This document shows positions 55,402-64,000 of a stretch of 64,000 bases of DNA, piece after piece (positions within the stretch are counted from its first letter, which is position 1; every line of letters starts with the position of its first letter). The stretch is from NCBI GenBank assembly GCA_021399435.1, contig JAJTUP010000056.1, positions 124,001 to 188,000 of the forward strand. Direction: 5' to 3'. The notes beneath the pieces are model-generated. The model ran no database searches. It was not told where the DNA came from and was given only the letters and a program-made list of their open reading frames with translations. Origin of the DNA: Diaporthe sp. PMI_573 (taxonomy: Eukaryota > Ascomycota > Sordariomycetes > Diaporthales > Diaporthaceae). Position numbers and translations under genes: made by a program.

Positions 55402-55926
55402 TTAGTTCTTGTCAGCGTCGGCAGTGAGGGACTCAAGCTGAGGTATTTTGCTGCTTGCGTCGTTGAGCAGCTGCTGCAGGAGCTGAATCTGTGAGCGTAC
55501 GTCATCTTGCCCCGCCGCCCCATCTCCCTTCTCGCCGCCTAGCTCGCGAGAGCATGTCGCGCATAACCTGCGTCCGCTCCTGGAAGGAATCCGTCTGCAC
55601 CATGGCCAGCAGACGCTGCTCGCTGTTGACCTTCCAGCTTGGCGATAGATTGAGCCCCTGTAGGATAGATTTATGCATGTAGCCGAAGGGCTTGGGGTAG
55701 CCCTCGATCATAAAATAGTAGTAATCTTGCATCCAGGCCTTGTATACGGCCGGATTTTGGGGATAGTATGGCCATCTGGAGCGCGTTAGCTGCATGCGGC
55801 GAGTTGCTGAGGCTTATCGCTCACGAACAGCTACAAACTGCTCTCACTCCACTTATAGTGCATGCAGGGAACTCACGTGTCGACCAGCTTCACGAGCGCT
55901 AGACCGCTGAAAACTTTCGACGACAT
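55402..55926 (-). pseudogene. Truncated DUF4743 (Nudix N-terminal)-like gene
   Basis: Exon 1 (55926-55877, MSSKVFSGLALVKLVDT) joins across a 101-nt intron to WPYYPQNPAVYKAWMQDYYY, FMIEGYPKPFGYMHKSIL and LNLSPSWKVNSEQRLLAMVQ. This pattern recalls the N-terminal domain of fungal Nudix hydrolases of the thiamine-pyrophosphate type (DUF4743). After RDMLSR a one-base shift is needed to enter the frame that ends GQDDVRSQIQLLQQLLNDAS...TADADKN at 55402. The Nudix box itself (GX5EX7REUXEEXGU) is not present. A deleted and frameshifted copy is the simplest reading. Confidence 0.45.
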
Positions 55927-56223
55927 TATGGAGTAAAGCGTCTGCTTCGCGGCGAGAATGCAAGCAACTTCAGCTATTGCTTGCTTTCACAGCAGAAAAC
56001 CGAAAAGGTGGTGACGGCGGAGTCATATCGCGCCGATCCAGGACGAGGCACGTGACTCGGACCAGGATGAGCCACTGCGACCCCGCAGTGGACACTCGTC
56101 CTGGCGCACAAGTTTCCATAGCTAATAACTCGCCGCTCTTAGGTCGGGCAGATGTGGATCCGTAGGCTCGCTTACATAAACCGCCAGGCATACCGCTATA
56201 TATATTTGAAATTCCGAGAGATA

Positions 56224-56297
56224 TATGCGAGGGCTCATATTGGTAGGGTGTGAGACTAGTAATCTTAAGGTCGCGGGTTCGAGCCCCGCTAAGTCAA
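56224..56297 (+). tRNA. tRNA-Thr(AGU)-like sequence lacking a paired acceptor stem (pseudo-tRNA)
   Basis: A D-arm (GCTC...GGGT, 56233-56249), an anticodon arm (TGAGA-CTAGTAA-TCTTA, 56251-56267, anticodon AGT) and a perfect T-arm (GCGGG-TTCGAGC-CCCGC, 56273-56289) are all present with normal spacing. A T6 Pol III-type terminator follows at about 56300-56305. The 3' acceptor strand TAAGTCA pairs with the 5' strand at only two of seven positions. The 5' end has been lost or replaced. Confidence 0.6.
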
Positions 56298-56709
56298 CCT
56301 TTTTTCTCCTTTTTTTTTGCCCTGCCTTCAGCTAATTCTTCAAGCAGATTCGTGAGCCGCTTTAGCGGCGCTCGGGAATTCCTGTCTCTCAGGCCCTCTG
56401 GGAGCCATTACCCCTTTAGGGAAGGCGTCGCGCTGTTAAGCGCGCCCAGTGGGTCTGAGTGCCTGAGGTAAACCGGTTCTCCCACCAAGCCGCTGTGACT
56501 TTATTTCCGGGGGGCCTTCTCCACAATCCCGGTCCAATCAGTTTCCAGAGCAACGGCCATCCTCGTAAGCAGATGGGCACGGTAAGCTAGAACAACACTA
56601 AAATGCGACCAAACCGTCTCTCAGCAATGCACTCCACAGGCTACTATTCTCTTGATCAATCAATGCATTCCTAACATACTCACAACGTTCGGCACCTACT
56701 ACCCTAATA

Positions 56710-59160
56710 ATGGAAGGAAACAGGGTGGCAGAGCTTGAGCGACGCTTGCGAGAGGCGGAGCAACGCGCCGAGGAAGCAGAGCGAGAGAGGCAGGAAGAGC
56801 GCCAACGCGCCGAGGAAGCAGAGCGAGAGAGGCAGGAAGAGCGCCAACGAGCCGAGAAAGCAGAGCGAGAGAGAAAAGTGGAGCGAGAACGAGCCGAGCT
56901 ATCCGAGAAACAGACACGGCCAACCACCCTTGACGAGTACATTACCGCTTGCCATACATCAGTATTCTCCCGATTTTCTGTCGAAACGGATCCGAAATTC
57001 ACATCCAAGGGCCCTATAACGAATCCCCGAAACAAGTGGTGCCCTACCAAAATCCAGCCATGGTCCGATTTCCTCCACAACCAAAGGATCATATTCGGTA
57101 CGCTCAACAGTACCTTCCCTTCCGAAACACGTGTCTTCGAGAATAGGAACTTTCTAGAGGGGCTAGGAGAGAGGATTTCGAGACGCAAGATTGCCGACGA
57201 GAAGACGCTGGAATATTTCCTCCATAATAGCGTGGAAGACCCGGTTCGGAATATTATCGAGCAGCTGAAAAATGTCCCAGAGGCATCCAGCGCCTTCGAC
57301 ATCGGCAACGGCATCATCTTCGAAAACCATCCTCATGCGATTAGTGACGTTGCCGAGGAAGTGGTGGATAGAGAAACGCCATCAACGCCGCCACAAACGC
57401 CCAACCAGCGACACGACCCCCATCAGCTACGCGCCGATCAAATCTGCATCTACCGATCCGACAATACACAATCATCAAGACGCACCATGCTCTACATCTC
57501 CGAATACAAACCGCCTCACAAGTTGACGGCTTCTCATCTACGTCTCGGTCTCCGTCCCATGGATATTTACAAGGAGGTTGTCAACCGGAACACAATCCCA
57601 ACTTCGGTCGATCCAGCTGCTCGATTTCAATACTTCGCAGAAAGGTTGACAGCGTCTGCCATCACACAAACGTATCACTACATGATCGAGGGCGGTCTTG
57701 AGTACAGCCTTCTGACTACAGGTGAGACGATTGTATTTCTCACGATCGATTGGGATGATCCTGGCACGCTCTACTACCACCTGGCCGAGCCTGGCCCCGA
57801 GGCGGCGGCGCACTCAGATCAGTTGCATCTCTGCACGGCCGTAGGTCAATACTTGGCTTTCACCCTCCTGGTCCTAGAAACACGGGGTGAGCATGGGCAG
57901 GAGGAACGACGGAGAGCAACACAGACTCTACATACTTGGGCGGAAGACTTTGAAACGACAGTGCGGTCCGTACCCGACAGTGAACGAACTGCGTCATCGG
58001 ATGCTTCGTTTATTCCTGAGCCTACAACGTATCAAAACGTCGACCGGTCACCCATCGTCAAACGCCTAAGGAGGCGCTTCTTCATTCAATACCAGTGTAG
58101 TGACAGCTTGTCCAAGGTAGACAATCACCCAGAGTCGTCAGATGATGATGAATCGTCTTCAAAGCCACCAGAAACGCCGACCCCAAGTGCAGGGAATGCT
58201 GGATCTCGAAGGAGCCAGCGGATCCTCGCGCGACGGCCGCGAGGAGGCGGAAGCCAAAGGGGAGGCAAAGGGGCGGATGATGCTGAAGTCGGGCCCGAGG
58301 CAGAAACCGGTGCGATCTCTCAACGAGACAGTCCCTACTGCACGCAAAAATGTCTGCTTGGCCTGGTCAAGGGACAAAAGCTGGACCCAACATGCCCAAA
58401 TGTGGGTCGTCACCGAAGGCATGGTGATTACCATCCTGTGGATCACACGCAGTGGCTCAGTATGCTTCATCAGCAGCTCAAACAATCACTTGATGACGGC
58501 ATCACGCCGCTGGGGCATGGTGGCGCACGCGGGGTCCTGTTCAAAGTGACGTTGCTTGCATACGGCTACACTTTCGTCAGTAAAGGCACGGTGCGGGCCT
58601 TCATCCCCGATCTTGAGCACGAGGCGGACGTGTACAAACGTCTTCTCCCAGCCCAAGGTAGAAACGTGCCAGTATTTCTAGGGGCTATCGATCTTCGTCA
58701 GATGCAGAAAATCTACTACTACGACCACCGAGTGTATGTGGTATACATGACATTACTATCATGGGGAGGATGCAGCATCTCGGAAGCAAAGGCGGCAGGA
58801 TTCCCGAATGAGAAGCTACGCGCACTGGCCATTCAGTCACTGCAAGCTATTCATCGACAACGCGTTCGCCACACAGATGTGCGGGATGCGAACATGCTGT
58901 TCAACGAGGGGACTGGTGTCATGATAATTGACTTTGAGCGGGCCGAGATGCTCGATCTGCAGCGCCAACCACTAGCTCCGATCATACCAAACAAACGGGC
59001 ATGGGCGGGGAAGGGTAGAAACGGGAAACAGGTGAGAAAAATTACCATTGGTGGGCACGGGTTTTGCAATGAAGTTGGGGAGCTAGAAGCAATATTTGCT
59101 CAGGAACACACAGCTAGCGAGCGTTCTAGAGAGGTTCAGAGAATCTCACGCTGGACGTAG
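56710..59160 (+). CDS. Coiled-coil / fungal kinase-like (FunK1-type) protein
   Basis: A single-exon frame of 816 residues. Residues 1-70 form a charged coiled coil built from a 14-residue repeat (RAEEAERERQEERQ). Residues about 75-400 form an alpha/beta region with YISEYKPPHKLTASHLRLGL near 262; its E-x-K could be part of a nuclease-like fold, by inference. Residues about 470-535 are a disordered acidic/basic linker. A CTQKCLLGLVKGQKLDPTCP...H motif near 543 looks like a metal site. The C-terminal kinase-like domain has GHGGARGVLFKV (about 602), RVRHTDVRDANMLFN (about 718) and VMIIDFERAEML (about 737). The HxD and Asn are kept and DFG reads DFE. It belongs to a large uncharacterised fungal family; catalytic activity is unproven. 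Confidence 0.8.
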   Translation: MEGNRVAELERRLREAEQRAEEAERERQEERQRAEEAERERQEERQRAEKAERERKVERERAELSEKQTRPTTLDEYITACHTSVFSRFSVETDPKFTSKGPITNPRNKWCPTKIQPWSDFLHNQRIIFGTLNSTFPSETRVFENRNFLEGLGERISRRKIADEKTLEYFLHNSVEDPVRNIIEQLKNVPEASSAFDIGNGIIFENHPHAISDVAEEVVDRETPSTPPQTPNQRHDPHQLRADQICIYRSDNTQSSRRTMLYISEYKPPHKLTASHLRLGLRPMDIYKEVVNRNTIPTSVDPAARFQYFAERLTASAITQTYHYMIEGGLEYSLLTTGETIVFLTIDWDDPGTLYYHLAEPGPEAAAHSDQLHLCTAVGQYLAFTLLVLETRGEHGQEERRRATQTLHTWAEDFETTVRSVPDSERTASSDASFIPEPTTYQNVDRSPIVKRLRRRFFIQYQCSDSLSKVDNHPESSDDDESSSKPPETPTPSAGNAGSRRSQRILARRPRGGGSQRGGKGADDAEVGPEAETGAISQRDSPYCTQKCLLGLVKGQKLDPTCPNVGRHRRHGDYHPVDHTQWLSMLHQQLKQSLDDGITPLGHGGARGVLFKVTLLAYGYTFVSKGTVRAFIPDLEHEADVYKRLLPAQGRNVPVFLGAIDLRQMQKIYYYDHRVYVVYMTLLSWGGCSISEAKAAGFPNEKLRALAIQSLQAIHRQRVRHTDVRDANMLFNEGTGVMIIDFERAEMLDLQRQPLAPIIPNKRAWAGKGRNGKQVRKITIGGHGFCNEVGELEAIFAQEHTASERSREVQRISRWT
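56761..56886 (+). repeat. 42-bp in-frame tandem repeat
   Basis: The unit starting CAACGCGCCGAGGAAGCAGA is perfect twice (56761-56802, 56803-56844) and degenerate once (56845-56886). It encodes the 14-residue coiled-coil repeat of the kinase-like protein, so copy number changes keep the frame. Confidence 0.8.
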
Positions 59161-60003
59161 AGATTCCACCTAGCTAGTTAGGACGATCAGAGGCATATAG
59201 GGCTGAAGCGTAATTGATTTTACTGCCAATCACATGCACTTGCTTACAGGATTCATTGACTTAAATGGCCGTGGTTATTGGGGAGAACTAGTTCAAGTCT
59301 TGCTATATTTCTCCACGGCAACCCCGTACTAGGGACGTCCATATCAGCCAACAGGGATTGGCCAATTAGAGCGCGTGTTCCCCAGTTTCTCCGCCTTAAG
59401 GCTGTGTTCCTGATTGGTGGAATAGCGAGGTAAAGCCGACATATTTCGGTCTCCCAAGCATTCAACGAAATGCGAAGGGCAAAGATGTCTAATTAGAACG
59501 CAGCTGGCAAGGACTAGGATTGAGTACTCTGTCCAGTGCCCCATCTTACCTCCCTGGGGACTCCCATTTGCAACAACTTATACTCGCCCCTCCTTCGCAG
59601 CTCTGGTGTACCTAGTAGGACTTGGCAGGCTCGGGCTTCAGATACCTCCACATATGAGTCAGGTCGAACGCCAGGACCGATTCTTCTACTCTTCCCGCCT
59701 CCGGTGCTCCAGGAAGAATCCGCAAACCCAAAGAGTCACATATTTGCGTCAGCCGGCTCAAGTCGATGCATGGTTACATGAAAGCGGTAGAGATAAATGA
59801 GAAATATAAGGCTTCCACTGATGAAGAGATACAGGCTAGTATTGCTCACAGCAATATGTGCTAGTATTGACTGAGAAATGGAATGGAAAATCATTTAGGC
59901 TAACAACCTACTATGAGCTCATCCAAGGTTTCGATCAATGCCACACAACATCACATAGCACGTGCATTGAGTTGATGTTGACATGACGTCCAAACCTCGC
60001 GTG

Positions 60004-60017
60004 ATGTTGATCAACAT
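60004..60017. repeat. ATGTTGATCAACAT palindrome, second copy
   Basis: A perfect 14-bp palindrome identical to that at 25805-25818, again with nearby GTTGACAT and GTGATGT motifs. Confidence 0.5.
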
Positions 60018-61629
60018 GCCCGTATTGTGATGTGGCACCATCGAGGGTGATAGGTGGCGTCACGTAGTCTTTGAGCGGCGAGGTGGCGCCTCCGGAGCAA
60101 AGGGCAAGACCGGCACGAGGGCATTCATGGCAGTCGGGGCGCTTCTTAGGCGAGCAGCATTCCTTCATGCACGGCCTCGAGTCATTCTTTTGGGTCCTAA
60201 TCTGGATATGCACCTTCGCTGTGGATTGAAGGGCGAATCTTTCCACCGAGTGACAGCCGGATAACAAATTTGGACAGTTTTTTGCGCTCTATTCTCTGCT
60301 GAGGCTCAACACCAGGAACCAGGACCCGAATCTTCACACCGTTGGCGGTGGAATAATCATCAACCCAGCCATCTACACCGTTCCGGAGGTGGTCCCGGAG
60401 GTGGGACCAGACACCAACTACGACCTCCTGCAAAGCACGCCTCTGCCCCGCCCGAGCTGCCTGTTCAATGAGCCGACATCCTTAGACCGCGAATTACAGA
60501 AGTCCATCTATGTTTAAGTTATATGGAGCTGTACTTAGGCATGTGGCGTTAACGCCTGCACAAGTCTTTTCCCTTCCGGGGCCTTTATTATAGTCTTTCA
60601 TATTTTGAGGTCTTGTACGAGGCGCATGTGCCATATTGTTATTTTTAGACACAATGTCTGGCACACGGGATGTCTCTATTCCCGAACTAAGAAATAGGTT
60701 TCAAATCAAAGAGACAAGTATAAAAATGTAGAATCCAAAGAGTAAGCGTATCACCTATATAAACACACTGGGCGCCGGCAACTTTGTCCTACTAAAGCCT
60801 TGCAAATGAAGACACGCTATAGTCTGATAATATTGTATAAGTGTTGAATGGGCTTTCTTGTACGTACGTACGTGTATCGCGTAAACGATGGGTTGGATTG
60901 GGTGTTGATTACTTGCTGCTGTCTAGCTATTGGGAAAGGGAGGCCTTCCGTGCGATGGGCACGATAGGCATGCCCATCCGTCAGGGATCGCTTAGTCATC
61001 CCGTCAGGCCTTCGATATCAAGCGTACGGCTCTGCCAAGTGATATTCCAACAATTCACTTTCAGATATGGACTCAAAAGGAGTACCGGGAGCTCTGGAAA
61101 GTTGGAGCCAGGGACGCAAAGACGCTGGCTTCGTTGGCGCTATACGAAGGATGGAGCCGGTCGGGTAAGCTGGAGAAATATAAGAAGCAGACAACAGAGA
61201 ATAGCGGCAGTACCGACTAGTCTCAGGAAAACAGGCCATGACATTGTTTGGGATTCATATTGTCCAGTTGCAGCTATTTAATCAGGAATCTCGTTGGCAA
61301 GTAAATATTCGTCGAGAAGTCTGTTTCAGCGCTACTCATTTTACACCTGACTAGAACTGGAATTGGAAAGGCACTTATGATTCATTACAGGAGACCCGGT
61401 TCAAAGTGGTTCTACATTGAGACAGGCATTCACGTGGTTCACGGCAAGGACGTATCGGCCTAGCCGCCTCGGCTTGAGCCTAGCAGCTTAAAACGTGGTT
61501 GCCCTCCTCGGTCTCTTCCCTTTCTGACCATTCTCCGGATTGACACGAATCTTATCCATCCCTATGAGTCCACACCATGCCTGACAAGCTAAGTACAATA
61601 CGCCTCATTCAAGTGGCAGAAAGGATAGG

Positions 61630-61875
61630 TATGGAGGCACGGTCTCACTGAATGGAGAAACTGAAATTCTTCTCCTCCTCCTAAAGAAAATAGAGACAAA
61701 ATGCAAGGATTTCAATGCTGCGTCTCCCCACGGAACAATAGCCGAACGAATAGCAAGAATCGCTGAACACGTCGACAAGTCATACCCCGTTTACAACCAG
61801 CAAGATGCGAGTCCCACAGTCCAGCCCGGAAAACATTGGACCGGCTTCCTGCTCAACGTGCATCCGAAATCATGA
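61630..61875 (+). other. Coding-like exon remnant, unidentified
   Basis: The frame YGGTVSLNGETEILLLLKKI continues through HGTIAERIARIAEHVDKSYP and HWTGFLLNVHPKS to a TGA. It looks like genuine C-terminal coding sequence, but no start or family is visible. Confidence 0.3.
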
Positions 61876-62684
61876 GGCAAGCCAGAAGGCAGGAGTGGTG
61901 GCAAAGGTAGAGACTTGGTGGAGCCTCGGATGCGAAGTCCGATTCAAATCAACCTGAAGGCTGTTTATACAGAGAGTGTCCAACTTCTCGAAGGGTCTCC
62001 TTTGCCTCATATTCTGACTACAACTTCCCGACGTTGTGGTCGTTTGATTGAGACCAAGAGCCCATGTTCGCCAGGCGTCATCCGGAACACTGTTCTGTGA
62101 ATTTCCGATTGTTCGTGGGAGGAAAGTCACTCGCGAGTGGTGATGCGGGTTTCCGGGTCAGCTCCTTTTGCCGGCTACACGGGCAAGCGACCACCAAAAG
62201 TTGCCCGTAGAGTGGGAGAGGTCATGAATTGTATGAGATATCAATATCGGAAAGTGGCATGTCCTCAATTCTACACTGCTAACGCAAGAACGTGTTGTGC
62301 CCCCTGACCTATGAATATCTGCCGTCGCCTCATTGCTTTGTCCCAGTTGCCAAAGAAATAAGCGGTCCGCCACGGCGACTGCTCCAGCTGAAATGATCTG
62401 AGAAGGCGTCATTGTCAAGACCACGGGCTGGGTCACGAGCGGTCATGGAGCCGTCACCAATCCGGAAAGTGCTATTTGGGCTCTGGTGCTGTGTATCGTG
62501 AACTTCAACTCGGAACCCCACTCCTAGGTTGTATGTATAATTCCGATATCGATCCATGCCTCGAACGTTTTTAAACGCGCCCACATGTATTGGTCTGGTG
62601 GAATTTGTGCCTGGGTCATGTCCTATTAATAAACGGCCGACAATTGTCTGCTATTGACGGGCTTCTGAGAAGGCGATGATACGA

Positions 62685-62783
62685 GAGAACATAAAATCGG
62701 GATTTCGTCACTGTGGAATAGTGCCCTTTGACCCAGACAAAATTCTCGAGGATCTCCGGGCCGAGAAGGAGGCTCAAAGATAG
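62685..62783 (+). mobile_element. pogo-type transposase C-terminal fragment
   Basis: The frame ENIKSGFRHCGIVPFDPDKI followed by LEDLRAEKEAQR matches the block after the last catalytic residue in pogo/Fot1 transposases. Compare NMRSGFRGAGISPWDPDSVI at 25190-25250. The rest of the element is absent. Confidence 0.6.
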
Positions 62784-63310
62784 GAGAAGGCAACGGAGTC
62801 TGCCAGACAGGGTCCTCTTTGGCCCACTGAGATTCTGCGTCTCTCGCGCCTAACGAGTTCCATGGCAAGGACGTGGAGTCCTGTCAATAGCTGAGCCGAT
62901 GCAAATGCAAAACATATACAAACCACGCCATTCGATAGAGTCTTCCTGCAAGGGGATGTTGTTCATTTCGAGCTGCTATTTTTCCTTGGCTGGAGCGGGT
63001 GCTTAAACGATGAGATACGGGTAAATCGAGAGGGAGAGAAGGTGGTGGTGCTTCGCCGAGGAGGTAGGAGGGATCACAACTTATAGCACTACTGGAGAGA
63101 TGAGAAGGGAGCTCTTTTGAGCTGTAATCCTGAACCAGGTTGCATGGGCATGCCTCCACTATTTGTCCCTCGATATGAGTGTAGCCCCCACTTTTTGCGG
63201 CCGGGAAACCATCGTCAGATGTGTCGTCAGGCCCTTCTCTTGACCCAGGACGACTCTATCATATCATATCCCAATCAAACAATAATAGGATACACTGTAC
63301 TCCTTCCAAA

Positions 63311-63490
63311 TTCAGAAATCCCTGTTTTGACCCTCCTTCATGCAAGAGCTCCGAGCCCCTGCGAAACCTCTAAGCTGCTTTCAGAAATCCCTGTTCTGTC
63401 CCTCCTTCATGCAGGAGCTCCGAGCCCCTGCGAGACCTCTAAGCTGCTTTCAGAAATCCCTGTTCTGTCCCTCCTTCATGCAGGAGCTCC
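63311..63490 (+). repeat. 69-bp tandem repeat, 2.6 copies
   Basis: The unit beginning TTCAGAAATCCCTGTTCTGT starts at 63311, 63380 and 63449; the third copy ends at about 63490. Sixty-nine bases equal 23 codons, so the surrounding 127-codon frame (63117-63500) repeats SEIPVLSLLHAGAPSPCETS. Whether that frame is translated is unknown. Confidence 0.85.
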
Positions 63491-63500
63491 AAACTGTTGA

Positions 63501-64000
63501 CCCCCTTGATGGCAGATTGGTTGCATTTTGGGCAGGGGAAGCTGATTTTCTTCTTGCCCAACCTCGCCTGAAATTTCCATAGCCACCGATGTCACGCAAA
63601 CAAACCTCTCGGAGTAGCGAGTCACCTCTACCAACCTCCCCTTGGGCCCCCAGGGCTTGGGGATTCTGGGCCTTCCGGGCCCTCTTTGAACTCCCAAAAA
63701 CACAATCCACCCACAAGAAACGTGTTGGGAATAGCTTCTTCGATGAAAACAGAACACTCCAGTCTATCTCCCTGCTGCTGGGGCTTAATTTTCAGACCCC
63801 CAGGTAATCACGAGAGTTGCGGTCTTTGCTGCATGTTACGGCTATTCAGAAAAATTCTCAATTGAGGAATATGAGGTAACGTACATAGAAGGCTCGCTTG
63901 CTATAACAGGGCATAAGACATTAGCATAAGTACACTACTGTATTGTACAGTACCGATTTCTTTACTACTACATACGTACTTTATTCGAAAAATAAATAAT
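63501..64000. other. Right edge, no supported gene
   Basis: Short motif-free frames, then A+T-rich sequence from about 63840 to the end of the window. Confidence 0.45.

Larger units (their letters stand above)
59161..62684. other. Gene-poor interval with unidentified scraps
   Basis: No complete gene. Coding-like but unassigned pieces: minus 60200-60433 (LQEVVVGVWSHLRDHLRNGV...SKFVIRLSLGG), minus 60080-60200 (CMKECCSPKKRPDCHECP, Cys-rich), and plus 61070-61210 (EYRELWKVGARDAKTLASLA). A palindromic module lies at 59960-60050. Confidence 0.4.

Noticed and set aside
1..64000. CRISPR array or bacterial operon features
   Set aside because: Introns, fungal protein families and eukaryotic transposons show a fungal nuclear sequence; the repeats are not regularly spaced with unique spacers.
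1..64000. Starship giant transposon with a DUF3435 captain
   Set aside because: The cargo-like mix of NLRs and kinase-like genes suggested it, but no tyrosine-recombinase captain frame was found in the window.
63840..64000. Telomere at the right edge
   Set aside because: The end is A+T-rich but contains no TTAGGG-type repeat.

Overview
The window is nuclear DNA of a filamentous ascomycete, most likely a sordariomycete. The evidence is short GT-AG introns of about 50-80 nt with CTAAC/CTGAC-type branch sites, and protein families typical of Pezizomycotina: HET-E-type NACHT-WD40, NLR-like TPR proteins, HR-PKS, NmrA-like reductases, DUF7025-type AAA ATPases, FunK1-like kinases, and Fot1/pogo and hAT transposons. 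It is gene-poor and repeat-rich, as expected of an accessory or subtelomeric compartment. Family names come from recognising protein motifs by eye; no database was searched.

Layout. 1-7.3 kb holds relics only: a broken TPR-type NLR (minus strand) and a DUF7924-like fragment. 7.4-9.7 kb carries an intact Est1-domain protein. 10.6-16 kb is a graveyard (pogo fragment, PKA-like pseudokinase, ubiquitin hydrolase fragment, copia integrase fragment) around a small intact ankyrin gene. 16.4-20.1 kb holds a 5'-truncated insulinase joined head-to-head to a 5'-truncated NACHT-WD40 gene. 21-28.3 kb is a transposon nest: a Fot1-like element stopped by one in-frame TGA, a deleted polyketide synthase exon, and a hAT element that lost its C-terminus. 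29.7-35.6 kb is the best-preserved block: a zinc-finger protein, then a seven-exon cytochrome P450 diverging from a three-exon NmrA-like reductase. A 232-bp hAT MITE with a perfect 8-bp target duplication follows.

36-43.4 kb has more hAT sequence, a frameshifted Hst3/Hst4-type sirtuin, a copia remnant and a 3-kb hAT element. The right terminal repeat of that element supplies the last codons and the stop of an otherwise intact eight-exon AAA+ ATPase (43.4-46.2 kb). 50-53.7 kb has a secreted GH93/sialidase-like beta-propeller and an unrecognised three-exon gene. 55-59.2 kb has two broken small genes, a tRNA-Thr-like sequence without an acceptor stem, and an 816-residue coiled-coil/kinase-like protein. 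59.2-64 kb holds only scraps and a 69-bp tandem repeat.

Intact candidate genes: Est1-like, ankyrin, a nuclear-type hypothetical, zinc-finger protein, P450, NmrA-like, AAA ATPase, GH93-like, the three-exon unknown, and the kinase-like protein. Only the P450/NmrA pair looks functionally linked, sharing a 319-bp divergent promoter. Exon models were built by hand and checked for continuous phase.
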